Origin: [Clostridium] methylpentosum DSM 5476
GTDB lineage: Bacteria > Bacillota > Clostridia > Oscillospirales > Ruminococcaceae
Length of the DNA stretch: 45,245 nt
Direction of reading: 5' to 3'
Assembly: GCA_000158655.1 (NCBI GenBank)
Contig: EQ973344.1
Coordinates: 674,954 to 720,198 of the forward strand
The translations under genes and the position numbers were made by a program. Positions 18,601 to 28,200 of the stretch are shown here, one piece after another; the stretch's first letter is position 1; each line of letters opens with the position of its first letter. Under the pieces are notes generated by a model. The model saw only the letters and a program-made list of their open reading frames with translations, made no database searches and was not told the DNA's origin.

Positions 18601-19604
18601 AGCATCGAGAGCATGTTGTCGTCAAACAGATAGGTGCGCCAGAAAGCAAACTGTGCTTCAGCGGATTCCGAGGTGAAGTGGTTGGCAAGGTAGTAGTCGC
18701 CCTTCTCCTTGGTTTCGGAGCTCGTACTATGGCCGACGCCGATTCGCCAGAACGGAATAAGAACATAGGTGGAACCGTCGTCTGGGGCAGTCCAGCGGAA
18801 GGTGTAGCGCCCGGTCGCCTCGTCATATTCGGTCATCGCTTGGATTTCCGCCTCGGTGTACTGGGTGACTCCGTCGAGGCTCAACTCAGTCCCATTCTCC
18901 CCTGCCGCCTTAGCGATGGCAATCGTCTGGAAGTTTCGGTGGGTGACGTGATAATCAGTCTGCCAGTTAATCTCCCCCATCGTATCGAGAGTTGGCTCAT
19001 GTTCAGAGGATTGGTCCGCCGTGCCATCCGGATCGTAGGTGAATTCAGTCAAATCGATGCTGGTCGTCTGCCCGGAGGAGACATAGACGGGATCAGCCGA
19101 CACGAGTCCCTGGTTGTAGACGTCGCTGTTCGGGTCGGTATCGTATTCATTGCCCCATTTTTCGGGTTCGCTGTAATCAGGATCCTCCTCATAGTAGGGG
19201 AAGGTCGGTTGCCAGGAGGGACCTGCCGCAAAGCTGACAGTCATCCCGAGTTCGCTTGCCCGTTTAGCGATGACATAGTTGTCGTTGTACCACTCGTCAG
19301 TACCCCAGCCGTAAAGGTCGTTGTCCACCGACGATTCACTCAAGCAGAGCAACTCGATGCCGCCATATCCCTGCTCGTATAGAGTTTCCACCCCCTCAAT
19401 GAGAGTCTCATCGGTGTGATACCCCTCCGCCAGCCACCAGCGAGCTTGGGGACGCTCCTCCATCGAAAGGTTAGAGAATTTGTCATTCATGCTGTCGAGA
19501 AAAGAATCGCCGCTCCCGCCGCTTTTTGTCAGCGCACTCACTGTGGCGATTGACATCGACGCCGTCAAACACAGCGCAGTCAAAAGGCTAATAAATTTTT
19601 TCAT
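15606..19604 (-). CDS. GH106-like alpha-L-rhamnosidase, wall-anchored (subgroup B)
   Basis: The ATG at 19604 follows AGAGG at seven bases, and the signal peptide ends near residue 25, giving 1332 residues. The catalytic region starts with ARWWLAEGYHTDET (about 54) and has FIDSME (E350) and SSETGA (E485), then GVNRTVWHGF. It aligns best with the product at 39076-43026: both have the AEGxHTD opening, SSE[TS]GA, and a distinctive second FIVAR-like repeat with a YTPxTAxPFT stretch. The C-terminal third holds the GH106 jelly-roll (GISGIGYYTTSF, QGENEIKIMV) and three FIVAR-like repeats (about 1075-1275). NVKTGE (1303), a transmembrane-like segment and KKK follow. It may be cotranscribed behind the protease gene, but a hairpin and its own -10 lie between them. 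Confidence 0.85.
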   Translation of the reverse strand: MKKFISLLTALCLTASMSIATVSALTKSGGSGDSFLDSMNDKFSNLSMEERPQARWWLAEGYHTDETLIEGVETLYEQGYGGIELLCLSESSVDNDLYGWGTDEWYNDNYVIAKRASELGMTVSFAAGPSWQPTFPYYEEDPDYSEPEKWGNEYDTDPNSDVYNQGLVSADPVYVSSGQTTSIDLTEFTYDPDGTADQSSEHEPTLDTMGEINWQTDYHVTHRNFQTIAIAKAAGENGTELSLDGVTQYTEAEIQAMTEYDEATGRYTFRWTAPDDGSTYVLIPFWRIGVGHSTSSETKEKGDYYLANHFTSESAEAQFAFWRTYLFDDNMLSMLEEYGTKVDWFIDSMEYGRLNGEGIYWAYDFIDNFADQFDYDLTAYLPMLYSDYTISGLTSEEEDRIWDDVYEMMTNGFEEYLGTLKSLLNSIGVELRVQAYGLNELELSQPIKSLDVPETETLAFGDNVQWYKLLSGAVHLTGAQEFSSETGAKAGSYVFTAQEYIKQVHQQMAAGVNRTVWHGFTTLAGPDGDVIWPGYESSMGFTQSERWANRSPLIATEDYDYNKHITLLQTVLKEGQETVDVALLTSEVLAHPRASTSGGNSWNDTSLKQAGYSYEFFDADYLTEGDLCYLNEDGTLGLPKYQAVIVLPDQLPVSNAEALLNLAKQGLPVILLDSAASSTNTYNATDEDLAAVISELKTLDNVSVISKQSDAVSSLRADGIHPRLSYNGDLWNNRMESDEATYYYLYNEGSEAVTTTLSFDGEVVPYEMDTWSGEINAVSSYFYEDGRTSFAVTLAGGDTKVFILNENADTSDLHTVTTTADSARLTSDGVVLEAASSGSYTAELSDGTQVSGEIAVPQITQPASWQVSIEAWTADLTPNYRTETKTNSITGEYTSTEVWYDTSKDIVFDEQIASEDLDYWRYMDALQEATGKANGISGIGYYTTSFTLPDEWNLDTDGLKLDLGYFEGTAMVYLNGALMPQVNINDPVLDLTSGLQQGENEIKIMVTTTLTNVLLNDPESYGAETSRFYTDTWWAGMADVIIGRPLEQSYGLKDISLQSYSTAICSVDEQEADKEILGKVITYAEERTEDAEFEQVIEEVQNSFLAALEHAKDIYADRSAEQEQVDAAWQTLMTEIHKLGFVRGDKTSLSELIQVAEEFQMQIELYTPSTAEPFTVQLTAAKAVLEDGNAMQTEVDQAESALLNAMVALRFRADKSVLETVLAKAEKVDPSAYTAESVAVFNAANQEAQDVRDNPDASQDEVDSAIDNLNAALDNLVPLDKASANGTVNRVEGDTIPKTDSGNVKTGETAPVAAAVALLAIAAAGFVALKKK

Positions 19605-19629
19605 ATCAAAACCTCTTTGGTTCACTTAT

Positions 19630-19660
19630 TTGTTGTTGATTAAATTACGGTCATTTTATA
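19630..19660 (-). promoter_or_regulatory. Promoter -10 and leader element TTGTTGTTGAT, copy 2
   Basis: The minus strand reads TTGCACTATAAAATGA (-10 TATAAA, 19655-19660), much like the TTTGCACTATAATGAG before the gene at 20775-24947. The leader element (19630-19642) lies 25 bp before the ATG. No consensus -35 is visible. Confidence 0.5.
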
Positions 19661-19662
19661 GT

Positions 19663-19698
19663 GCAATGGGGAGAGGAGATGTCTCCTTTCCCCGTTGC
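19663..19698 (-). terminator. Imperfect hairpin after the protease gene
   Basis: Arms GCAATGGGGAGAGGAGA and TCTCCTTTCCCCGTTGC pair with two mismatches around a two-base loop, 20 bp after the protease stop. There is no T run, so it may attenuate or partly terminate, or act as a site just upstream of the next promoter. Confidence 0.5.
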
Positions 19699-19718
19699 TC
19701 TGTCTTAATTGTAAAAAC

Positions 19719-20741
19719 CTATTTTTCTGTTTTGTTGTAGCTATCTGGCAATTTATCCAGTTTGTCGAGCAGGAGGTCTGCCTGAACCAGGCCCCAACCA
19801 AACTCGATGTCATACCCTTGCTCCCCGAGATCGAGGCAGGAGTCTTGCAGTAGCTGTTGAAACTCAGCAGCGCTGATGTCGGGGACAATCTGCTTGGCGA
19901 TCACTCCCATTGCCGCAGCATAGGGGACTGCAAACGAGGTGCCAGTTGCGCGGCGATAACCTCCGCCGTCTGTCGAAACGACCTCCGCCATTTCTCCTGT
20001 CCACGGTCCAAAGATGCTTTTTCCCGGCGCAGTCACAAAGACACTCTGGTTGACTTGTGAGCCGCTGGCGTGTTTGAGGGATTCAGTGACCGAGCCGACC
20101 CCGACGACACAGTCATATGCAGCGGGATAATACAACTCATTTCCTCCCTCATTGCCTACTGCGGCAAAGATCAGGACATTCCGGTCCGCGGCTTTTTGTA
20201 GCGCCTGTTCCAGCTCGGGCGCGGGAGTTAACATGCCAAGACTCAAAATCAGTATATCCGCATTTTGCTCTACAGCGTATTCCACCGAGGAGATAACCGC
20301 TGAAAGGCTTGCCCCTGTCGCCTCCTCCATGCATTTGATGGGGAGAATTGAGACATCCTCAGCGAGTCCTGCAATTCCGAGCTGGTTGCCGCACTGCGCC
20401 GCGAGAATCCCCGCGACAAAGGTGCCGTGACCGACCTGATCGCCCACGTCGGTCTCCCCTCCGCAGCCGGAAAAATTACGGCCAGGAAGGATCTTGGCGC
20501 CCTGTAAATCCTCGTGGGAGGAGTCAACTCCGGTGTCGATAATTGCAACGGTGACCCCCTCCCCTGTCAGTCCTCTCTGCCAGGCGGACTCAATGTGAAT
20601 TGCAGAGCCGCCCCACTGGGACGCGGAATAGGGGTCCTCAACAGCCGCAGGCGCCTGTTCCGTCTCCTGCCGCGGGTTCTGTTGAACGCAGCTGCACAAC
20701 AGGAGGCAGAAAAAAATGACTAGGGAGAAAAATCGTTTCAT
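19719..20741 (-). CDS. Subtilisin-like serine protease (S8), predicted lipoprotein
   Basis: This 340-residue protein begins with a hydrophobic leader ending LCSC, a plausible lipobox with lipidated Cys18, so it should sit on the outer face of the membrane. The S8 catalytic set is complete: IIDTGVD (D69), VGHGTFVAG (H105), AAVGNEGG (oxyanion N197) and GTSFAVPYAAA (S269). Only a short linker separates leader from catalytic domain, with no classical inhibitor propeptide. The gene starts 33 bp after the GH106 gene at 20775, strongly suggesting cotranscription. In this setting it may trim or release wall-anchored enzymes or degrade protein bound to the glycan; that role is inferred. The ribosome site (AGAGAG) is weak, consistent with translation from an operon message. 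Confidence 0.9.
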   Translation of the reverse strand: MKRFFSLVIFFCLLLCSCVQQNPRQETEQAPAAVEDPYSASQWGGSAIHIESAWQRGLTGEGVTVAIIDTGVDSSHEDLQGAKILPGRNFSGCGGETDVGDQVGHGTFVAGILAAQCGNQLGIAGLAEDVSILPIKCMEEATGASLSAVISSVEYAVEQNADILILSLGMLTPAPELEQALQKAADRNVLIFAAVGNEGGNELYYPAAYDCVVGVGSVTESLKHASGSQVNQSVFVTAPGKSIFGPWTGEMAEVVSTDGGGYRRATGTSFAVPYAAAMGVIAKQIVPDISAAEFQQLLQDSCLDLGEQGYDIEFGWGLVQADLLLDKLDKLPDSYNKTEK

Positions 20742-20774
20742 AAGGAACTCTCTTTTACAGCAGTTGGAGATAGA

Positions 20775-23700
20775 CTATTTTTTGTTATACACCACAAAAC
20801 CTGTTAAGGCTACTGCAAGCAGCGCGACTGCGGCTGCAATCGGAGTGGAGTCGCCTGTCTTCGGAGCACTTGTTGTAGTCGATGCAGTAACATCTCCCTG
20901 GATTGGGGATGCATTGTCTTCTAAAATCTGCAAAGAGTTGATCGCATCGGCAAGTACTTGAGCTGCGTTGTCTACCTCCTGCTGACTGGCGTTTTCGTCT
21001 GTAAATACCGCGTCTGCGGCTGCTTTTGCCGCATTAAAGGTTTCGACCGTCTCTGCAGTGTAGGCTGCAGTGTCAATGCTGTCTGCCTGTGCGAGCACCT
21101 GCTCGAGAACGGATTTATCCGCTTTGAACCGGAGTCCCTCAACCGCGCTGAGCAGAGTATCAGCGGCGCTGTCGATTTCTGAAGCGAGCATATCCTCACG
21201 CTGATCTAGAATTTCTTTGGCAGCTGCGAGTGCGCCGGGAAGGGCAATTTTGGCGTCGTTGTTGACAAAGAGGGTGAGATCGAGGCTGGCCGCATAGTTA
21301 TAGAGAGTCTCGAGCATCGTCGCATCGCCCTTGAGGAATCCGAGCTGATGCAGAGTGTTCATGAGGCAGATCCAGGCGTTGTCGACCTCGGTCTGGGAAG
21401 CGGGGGCTTGAAGCACAGCGACTGCCTCGTCATACGCTGCATAGAAGCGGTCCTGTACACTGCTGATCGCCGCGTCCACCTCGCCGCTCTGAATGGCCTG
21501 ATCTGCTGCTGCGATGACTTTTTCAAGAATAGAGGTGTTGGGTGCCTGCTGGTCCACCACAGCCTTGCCGTAACCATCGAGTGAGACAGTGCCGACAATA
21601 CCGTCTTTGGACCACCAATCCGCAAAGGTGGTGTCTTTAGAGAAGGCATCTGTTTTTGCCGCAGATTCTGCGGTGTTGTAGTATTTAACCGCGTTGAACA
21701 AGCCGCTTGCAACGGTGATTTCAATGGTGTTTTCGCCTGGTACAAGGTATCTCGACACATCCCCGCTCGGGTAGTTCTGGTTGATGCCGTCAACCTGCAC
21801 GCCGTTGATCTTCACAGTAAAAAGTTCGGTGACCTGCTCAAAATTGAGAACATAACCCATGCTGTCCGCGCTGTAGCTGTCGGGTAGGGTGGCAGTGGCG
21901 GTGTAGACCCCGACGCCGGATGCGCCTTTGAGTTCATCGGAAATCTCAATCCAGGGGAGAAGCCGACCTGTTTCGGCGTCTACAGGATCGAACGGCCCGG
22001 CAGCAGTTTTGATGATTTCATAGACATTCGCGTTGTTGACGCCCGCATTACCGCTGCTAAATTCCTCATTCGCCTGGTAAAGGGTGAGGGAGAGCGACCA
22101 ATCCGAGAGTGAAACCGCCTCGGGAACCTCGCTGATGCGGGCGATTTTAGCGCTTCCATCCGACTGGTTGACGGTGTAGCTGCCCGGCTGGGAGGATGTC
22201 ACGATGAAGTTGCCGTTCCGATCGTAAGCAATGCGTTCAGCGTCGGTTGTCGCAGTGTCCAGGCCACCGAGTCCGTCGGTGTGCCATTCGGGGGTGCCGA
22301 TGCCAATCATCATGGTGTCGTTCGGGGCAATATCCAGATTGATCTGGTATTTGCCGTCCGGGGTGACGGTGTAGTCCGCAATGCGGGTGATCTCCCCTGT
22401 CCAGCAGTCGAGCAGGTAGGGAACGCCTCCCTGCGGGCCGTCGAACAAGGCAGTTGTCGTGATTTGGTGCGCCGGCTGGGCGGTGCTGATCTGGCGCTCC
22501 TCGTCTGCGCAGATGCTGGTGTAGCTGCTGTTAAAAAGGAAGTAGAAATCCGCATCCTCAGTGTTGCGGTGGTAACCGATGAGATCCTCCACCAGCTCGC
22601 TGTAAGCGCTGTCTGGCTGTACGTCAACCGCCTGCAGCGCACTGACCGCGTCCGCCTCACTCTGGGCGGTGGTGACGTTTGGCAGTGCGAGAAGTTCCGC
22701 CATGATCGCGCGCACCTGAGAATCGCCGTAGCTGATGCTCTCGCCAGTCTCTTCATCGACAGTCTCCGGCTGGAGGACGCCGTCCAGGTAGTTGTCGCGA
22801 TTTTCCGCCGCCTTGTCGGGCGCATCCCCGACTACCACGACCTGAAGCCCCTGTTTCGCGAGTGCAAGGATTTTTTGAGCGGTCGCAACCGGGATCATGC
22901 CGGTGCCTTCGCCCTTGTCGGTTGTGCGGTTTTGATTGAGAACCAGCGCTTTGTAACGGGCTCCTTCGGGGAAGAGCACGCTGCCGTCAAATGTGGCGCG
23001 GGAGAGGCTGGAATCGCCGAGAAAATCGTAGGAGTAGCCTGCCTGGGTCAGTCCTTGGTCAGTCCACCAGGTACGACCGGAATCACCCGCAAGGCCGTAA
23101 TCGTAGGCGTAGTAGTAGACCGCGAGGTCGATATCCGGCTGCCCCTGTTGGAGCACATACTGCTCGCGTGCGAGGTAGGAGGTGACGGTGTCGTCCATCA
23201 GCGTCCAGTAGGGCATTCTCTGACCCATTGATTCGCACTGTCCGGCAGTTGCACCCGCGCCGCTCTTGCCCGGCCACATAGTGCCCCAGCCGCAGAATTG
23301 GTAGTCCACGCCGTGCAGCACCGCCGCGTTCACGCCGCCTGCGTATTGGGTGTTAAAATGCCAGAGCCAGTCGTCCCAGGTGCAGGTGTAGCTCTTGCCG
23401 TCCCCATTCGCGCCCGACTCGGAGGAGATGATGTCAATCCCGTGGGCGTGAGCGGAGCCCGAGTAGGTGCGGTAGACGTCGAGCTTATCCTGTGCGTTTA
23501 AGGTCTCGTTTTCCGCCATGGTGATGTAGCCCATCGAAGAGTCCTGGTCCAGGGTGTAGTTGTAGGCCGCCTGGATTTTGGTGCCGATGCCATGCGACTG
23601 TGCCCACTCGGTGTAGACCCCGAGGTGATTTTCGTTGTACAGCGCAGTGAGGGCGTTGTAGTAGTCGTTGCGCAGCTGACGGTCGGCCTCTTTGTCGATA

Positions 23701-24947
23701 ACGTAGTCGGCATCGCTGTCAAGCTTGACGGTGCAACCGATCTTTTCGTTGACGATCATCGAGATCATCCGATCCATCGGGAAGGCGTAGCCGTTGACCT
23801 CTTGGAAGGCGTCAAACAGCTCGTCAGTGTAGTTCATGGTAAAGCTTTCGAGAGAGTCCTCGAACAGGTTACCCGATACCTTTTCAAACAGCTCGGTAAT
23901 ATATGTTTCCGAAAAACCGCACTCCTCAGTCCAGTAGCTGTTGTGCAACAGGTCGTTTTCCCAATACTCCGCCCACGCGCGGGTGGCGTCGGGGCTGAGG
24001 TAATCGATGTATTTGAGGAAGGAAGTCTGCGCCACTTTGTAGAAGGTGAACAGCTTCCAGCTGCCCTCGGTGGCCGCGACCTCTGCCTGTTGCTCCACGC
24101 TGAGCAGCCCAGTCAGATCGGATGGTGTCACCGTCACAGTTCCATCCTCAAAGTCACCGTCGTAACCGAGGGATGTGTCGTCAATGTCGAGCATTTCAAT
24201 CGAGCCGGAACCCACGCTGACCGTCGCCGCGTGGCTGTCGCCCGCTGGGGAGAGCTCCCCCGCGTCTGCGAGCACCGCAGAGGCGATGACGTTGTTGTCC
24301 GCGTCGAGATACGCCGCTGTCACCGAGAGGATTTTCTCATATCCGTCGAGCGGAGGGGCGTCCTCTTCATCGGTCTGGTCCTGTGCGGCCATTGGGAATC
24401 CACCGCCTTCCCACGGCCAGCCTCCGCCTCCACCGTTGGAAACGACGACCAGGTCGGAGCCAGAAAGCCCTTCGCCCACCTCCTGGTCGTAGTAGTCGAG
24501 CTTGTACATGCCGAGGGACTCGTCGTAATACTGCGAATTGGTGTCAAATCCAGCGGGATACATATCTCCGGTGGACCAGTCGATCACCAAGCCGTACTCA
24601 TCTGCATATTTGAGAATCCAGTAAAAAACATCCAGGTAATTGGTGTCCCCCTGTTGCTGGGTCCAGTAGAAGTTCTGGTTGTTGACCTCCACATGGGTGA
24701 TGCCCGCTTCCGCCATTGTCTTGAGATCGGATTTGATGTTTTCCTCACTCAGGATGCCGCCGGCGAGCAGCCACCACCTTGTCCAGACGCTGCTCTCCAG
24801 TTGGTTTGCGTTTTTGAAGCTGTCGGCAAACGCCGTCTCCTCAGTGGTTGCACTGGTCGCCTGTGCGGAAAGACCAGCCCCAGCTGTTGCGAGCATGGCG
24901 CACGCCAGCAGGGCGGAAAGTATTCTGTGCCGCTTTTTTGATGCCAT
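20775..24947 (-). CDS. GH106-like protein, wall-anchored, divergent subgroup C with Gly/Trp/Pro loop
   Basis: The start is the ATG at 24947, ten bases after AAAGGAGG; an earlier frame to 25040 lacks support. The product is 1390 residues with a signal peptide ending near SAQA (30). It opens with TRWWLLAGGILSEENIK (about 56) and lacks both the AEGxHTD and WFPDAGAG signatures, so it stands apart from the other six. The Glu motifs are LFEDSLE (E367) and ISSESGA (E510). Residues about 171-185 form a loop NGGGGGWPWEGGGFP, probably exposed and flexible. The jelly-roll includes GASGVGVYTA and PGENTIEITV. Three FIVAR-like repeats, APKTGD (1361), a hydrophobic stretch and YNKK end the protein. It is the first gene of a probable operon with the protease. 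Confidence 0.82.
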   Translation of the reverse strand: MASKKRHRILSALLACAMLATAGAGLSAQATSATTEETAFADSFKNANQLESSVWTRWWLLAGGILSEENIKSDLKTMAEAGITHVEVNNQNFYWTQQQGDTNYLDVFYWILKYADEYGLVIDWSTGDMYPAGFDTNSQYYDESLGMYKLDYYDQEVGEGLSGSDLVVVSNGGGGGWPWEGGGFPMAAQDQTDEEDAPPLDGYEKILSVTAAYLDADNNVIASAVLADAGELSPAGDSHAATVSVGSGSIEMLDIDDTSLGYDGDFEDGTVTVTPSDLTGLLSVEQQAEVAATEGSWKLFTFYKVAQTSFLKYIDYLSPDATRAWAEYWENDLLHNSYWTEECGFSETYITELFEKVSGNLFEDSLESFTMNYTDELFDAFQEVNGYAFPMDRMISMIVNEKIGCTVKLDSDADYVIDKEADRQLRNDYYNALTALYNENHLGVYTEWAQSHGIGTKIQAAYNYTLDQDSSMGYITMAENETLNAQDKLDVYRTYSGSAHAHGIDIISSESGANGDGKSYTCTWDDWLWHFNTQYAGGVNAAVLHGVDYQFCGWGTMWPGKSGAGATAGQCESMGQRMPYWTLMDDTVTSYLAREQYVLQQGQPDIDLAVYYYAYDYGLAGDSGRTWWTDQGLTQAGYSYDFLGDSSLSRATFDGSVLFPEGARYKALVLNQNRTTDKGEGTGMIPVATAQKILALAKQGLQVVVVGDAPDKAAENRDNYLDGVLQPETVDEETGESISYGDSQVRAIMAELLALPNVTTAQSEADAVSALQAVDVQPDSAYSELVEDLIGYHRNTEDADFYFLFNSSYTSICADEERQISTAQPAHQITTTALFDGPQGGVPYLLDCWTGEITRIADYTVTPDGKYQINLDIAPNDTMMIGIGTPEWHTDGLGGLDTATTDAERIAYDRNGNFIVTSSQPGSYTVNQSDGSAKIARISEVPEAVSLSDWSLSLTLYQANEEFSSGNAGVNNANVYEIIKTAAGPFDPVDAETGRLLPWIEISDELKGASGVGVYTATATLPDSYSADSMGYVLNFEQVTELFTVKINGVQVDGINQNYPSGDVSRYLVPGENTIEITVASGLFNAVKYYNTAESAAKTDAFSKDTTFADWWSKDGIVGTVSLDGYGKAVVDQQAPNTSILEKVIAAADQAIQSGEVDAAISSVQDRFYAAYDEAVAVLQAPASQTEVDNAWICLMNTLHQLGFLKGDATMLETLYNYAASLDLTLFVNNDAKIALPGALAAAKEILDQREDMLASEIDSAADTLLSAVEGLRFKADKSVLEQVLAQADSIDTAAYTAETVETFNAAKAAADAVFTDENASQQEVDNAAQVLADAINSLQILEDNASPIQGDVTASTTTSAPKTGDSTPIAAAVALLAVALTGFVVYNKK

Positions 24948-24974
24948 AACATCGATTCCTCCTTTTTCGGGTGA

Positions 24975-25099
24975 TTGTTGTTGATTATCCTGCCGGCTGA
25001 ACGCTTCCCCCCTCTCATGCCGGCTATTTCTGTTCCTCATTATAGTGCAAAGCGCTGATTTTCACTATCGGACAGTCTTTTGATTTGTGGTATTTTTTA
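24975..25099 (-). promoter_or_regulatory. Promoter, activator-type box and leader element copy 3 of the GH106 gene at 20775
   Basis: The minus strand has a perfect TATAAT (25039-25044) with no good -35. A 30-bp box at 25070-25099 begins GGACA and contains GATTTGTGGT. It matches the box before the gene at 25282 at 25 of 30 positions with the same 25-bp gap to the -10. That is the place for a class II activator. The leader element TTGTTGTTGATTA is at 24975-24987. Confidence 0.65.
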
Positions 25100-25225
25100 T
25101 AGCGCCGTCTGTAGGGAATACCCAACAAGACATTGTTTTCAATTTTGCTCAAACAGGTTTGGCCAAAACGCACGGGGCCGTCTCACACAACGTCGGAAAG
25201 AACCCCGCAGGTAACCCATCGGCAA

Positions 25226-25262
25226 AGCAATCCCCGCAAGCCAAGAGCCTGCGGGGATTGCT
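25226..25262 (-). terminator. Rho-independent terminator after the interrupted GH106 gene
   Basis: Perfect 13-bp arms AGCAATCCCCGCA and TGCGGGGATTGCT flank an 11-base loop, 19 bp after the stop codon at 25282. A short TTT follows on the minus strand. Confidence 0.75.
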
Positions 25263-25281
25263 GTAAAGTATCGTGAATTGA

Positions 25282-28200
25282 TTATTTTGACCTGTGTTTT
25301 TTCAGTGCAAAGAGGGAGGCGCCTGCCAACAGAACAGCTGCGGCAGCTGCGAACGGAGCGGCGTCCCCTGTTTTGGGACTGCCCGAGGATGCAGACGCTG
25401 CGTCGTCTCCTGTGACTGGAGCTGTGTCAGAGCCCGCCGGTGTGAGCCGGTCTATCGCCTCACGCAGGGCATCCACTGCTGCGTCGACCTGCGCTTGATT
25501 GTCCTCACTGAGGGTATTGTCTGCGTTTACCGTCTCGGCGTCTGCTTTTGCCTGTCGGAAGACAGCGGCGCTCTCGACGGTATAGGCGGAGAGGTCGATG
25601 CTGTTTGCTGCTGCCAACACCTGTTCCAGGACGGATTTGTCCGCTTTAAACCGCAGGCTGACCAAGGCGTCGAGCAGCGCATCCTGTGCCTGTGCGACAT
25701 CCGCGGACAATGCGTCGCGGTCAGCGGATACGGTGTGCGCTGCCGCCAGTGCCGCGGTAAAATTGTCTTTTGCCGTCCCGTCCGCGTAGAGAGCGAGGTC
25801 GAGTCCATCCGACACCTCGATCAGCTTGTCAAGGGCCTGCTTGTCGCCCGCCTGCAGCCCGAGCAGGTGGATGGCATTCATCAGCTCAACCCAGGCGGAG
25901 TCAATCTCCTGCTGAGATGCAGGGGATGTTGCGACCGCCTTTGCCTGATTGTATGCCGCAGTGAATCTGTCCTGTACCGAGCCGATCGCGTTGTCCACCT
26001 CACCGCTTGCGATAACGCTCTCCGCATAGGAGAGCACCTTGTCCAGAATGGAGGTGTCCAGGGTGGAGTAAGGGGTGATACTCGCTGCAGTCAGCCCATA
26101 GGAGGAGAGGGTGTAGCGTTTGACGCAGGCGCCCTCAAGTGCTTCCCGATTGCGCAGGGTGGTGACGAGCTTGACGCGGATGGTATTGCTGCCTTTGGAG
26201 AGGGCGTTTCCGAGGTCAATTTTGTTGACCTGCGGGTTGATGTTGCTAAAAGTAGTTGTTTTTCCCTGTGCGTTGGTCACGGTGAGTTCGGTGACCATGT
26301 CCATGTTGACCTGGGCGTCGCCCGTCTTGGAGGCGTCGCGGTGGTCAAAGGAAAAATACGCGCCGTCACCGCCCGCCCAATCAACAGTGGTGGTGTAAGT
26401 TCCGACGCCTGAGAGGTAACTGACAAGTTTGTCGGACTGTATTTTTGCTTCTGCCTGCTTGTCCGCGGTAATGCCCACTGCCGCGAGCTGTTCGTCGGTG
26501 ATGTACTGATTAAGGCCGTCCCAGAGGCCGAGCTTGACACTTCCGGCATCGATCGGGCGCACCGTCGTCTCGTAGAACGGAGCGGAGGGGTCGAGGTCAG
26601 TTGTGGGGCCATAGCTGTCAATTGTGAGGTTCCAATCAGCCTCTGTGAGGTCGATTGTTTCACCTTCCTCCTTGACAGACTGCACCTGCGCGCCGGCTTT
26701 TTCAAACGCCGCGGCGTTGTCTGACACAGCGAGGACAGCAGTGTCCCACGCGGCGAGCTGGAATGGGAGGGAGATGGTGCCGTCGCCGTTGGAGGTGTAC
26801 CGGGTGAGCTGTGTGACCTCCCCGGTGTAGGAGTCGAGCTGGTAGACGGATTCGCCCGGCTGACAGTCAAGGGTGAGGGTGGTGTCGATGTCCAGGCCGG
26901 TGACGCGGGTCAGGTCGAGCCCGACGCCCACGTTGCCGTAGGAAATCTTTCCGTCGCTGTGGTTGTTGTAGAGGAAGTAGTAGTCGGTTCCATCCGAGTG
27001 GTCGACGAGGTGGGTCGTCTCAAGTCCGCTCTGGTCGTACCGTACGGTGTTGTCTGAATAGCTGTCGAGGAAGGAGAGAAGGGCGGCCTCGTCCGCAATA
27101 CCGGTATGCACGTTGGCGTTGGCGAGGAGTTTTTCATAGGCCGCCTGCGCTGCGGCGTCGGTTTTGTCCGCCGGAATTCCACTGCCGGGCAGGTCGGTCG
27201 CCTGTACCCCCTGCACTGATCCGAGGTTGGTAGAACCGTAAATCACGATGTCCATCCCCTTATCCGCATAGGCGCAGAGGCGGTCGATGAACGCGACGTC
27301 AGACACAGAGGTGAGGTTGTTGAGGACGAGCACCTGGGTGGCGAGCCCATCCGGTGAGAGGACACCGTCCACCACGTTCTCAGGGGACGCCTCCTCCATC
27401 ATGAGGGTTTCCTCCGCCGCCACATTGTAGTGGTAGCCGCTGTCGAGCAGATTCTGGAACGCGACGTCCTTGTTGGAGCCGCCGACGATGAGCACCGGGA
27501 TTTTCGTCGTACCCTGCTGGAGAAGTCCCTGCATCCGGGTGACGTAGTCGCTGAAGGTGTCGATGTCGTCCCAGAACGCCTGGCGGGAATTCCAGGCGCC
27601 GTAGCCGCTGCCCCAGTACTCATTGGCAAACGCCCAGCCCGGCCACTCGTTGATCCAGCCGGTGACCGACTGTTTGAACGGAGTGCCGTGAAGAATGACC
27701 CGGTTGATGCCGCCCGAGAAATTCATGTTGAGCTCGAGCATCGTCTCGTAATAGGTCGGGTCCAGGGTAGTCGAGGTGATCGCCTCCATTGAGAGGTATT
27801 GGTCGCCCCGGACGTTCACTGTCGAGGACGCGGTGCGAATGCCGTCTCCCGAGAGGGTGCCGTTGTCCGCCTCGACGATGTCGACGTTGAGCGCCTCGGA
27901 AAGGCTGCTGCTCGACTGGAAGCGGTATCCGCCGCCAAAGCTGTGCGCCCAGTCGGAGACGGTGGCCGAGTGGTCGTTGTTAAACAGCGTTTCCTTGACA
28001 GAATTAAAATCAGCGGATATCTTTGCGGACATGCCGTTGTCATCCGTGACTTTGCATCCTGCGAGGATCGGAAGATAGGGAGCTGCCTCATAGCCGAGCA
28101 GGCGCTCCCAATCTCCCTCGAAGCCCGCGTTGTCGCCCGCCTGGTTGTCCGGGTCGACAATGTAGGCGCTGAAGGCGGGGCCGGAGGTGTTGAGCTCAAG

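Noticed and set aside
23592-24941. 449-codon plus-strand frame opposite the GH106 gene at 20775
   Set aside because: Antisense frames stay open here because of GC-rich codon use in the real gene. There is no domain, start signal or promoter.
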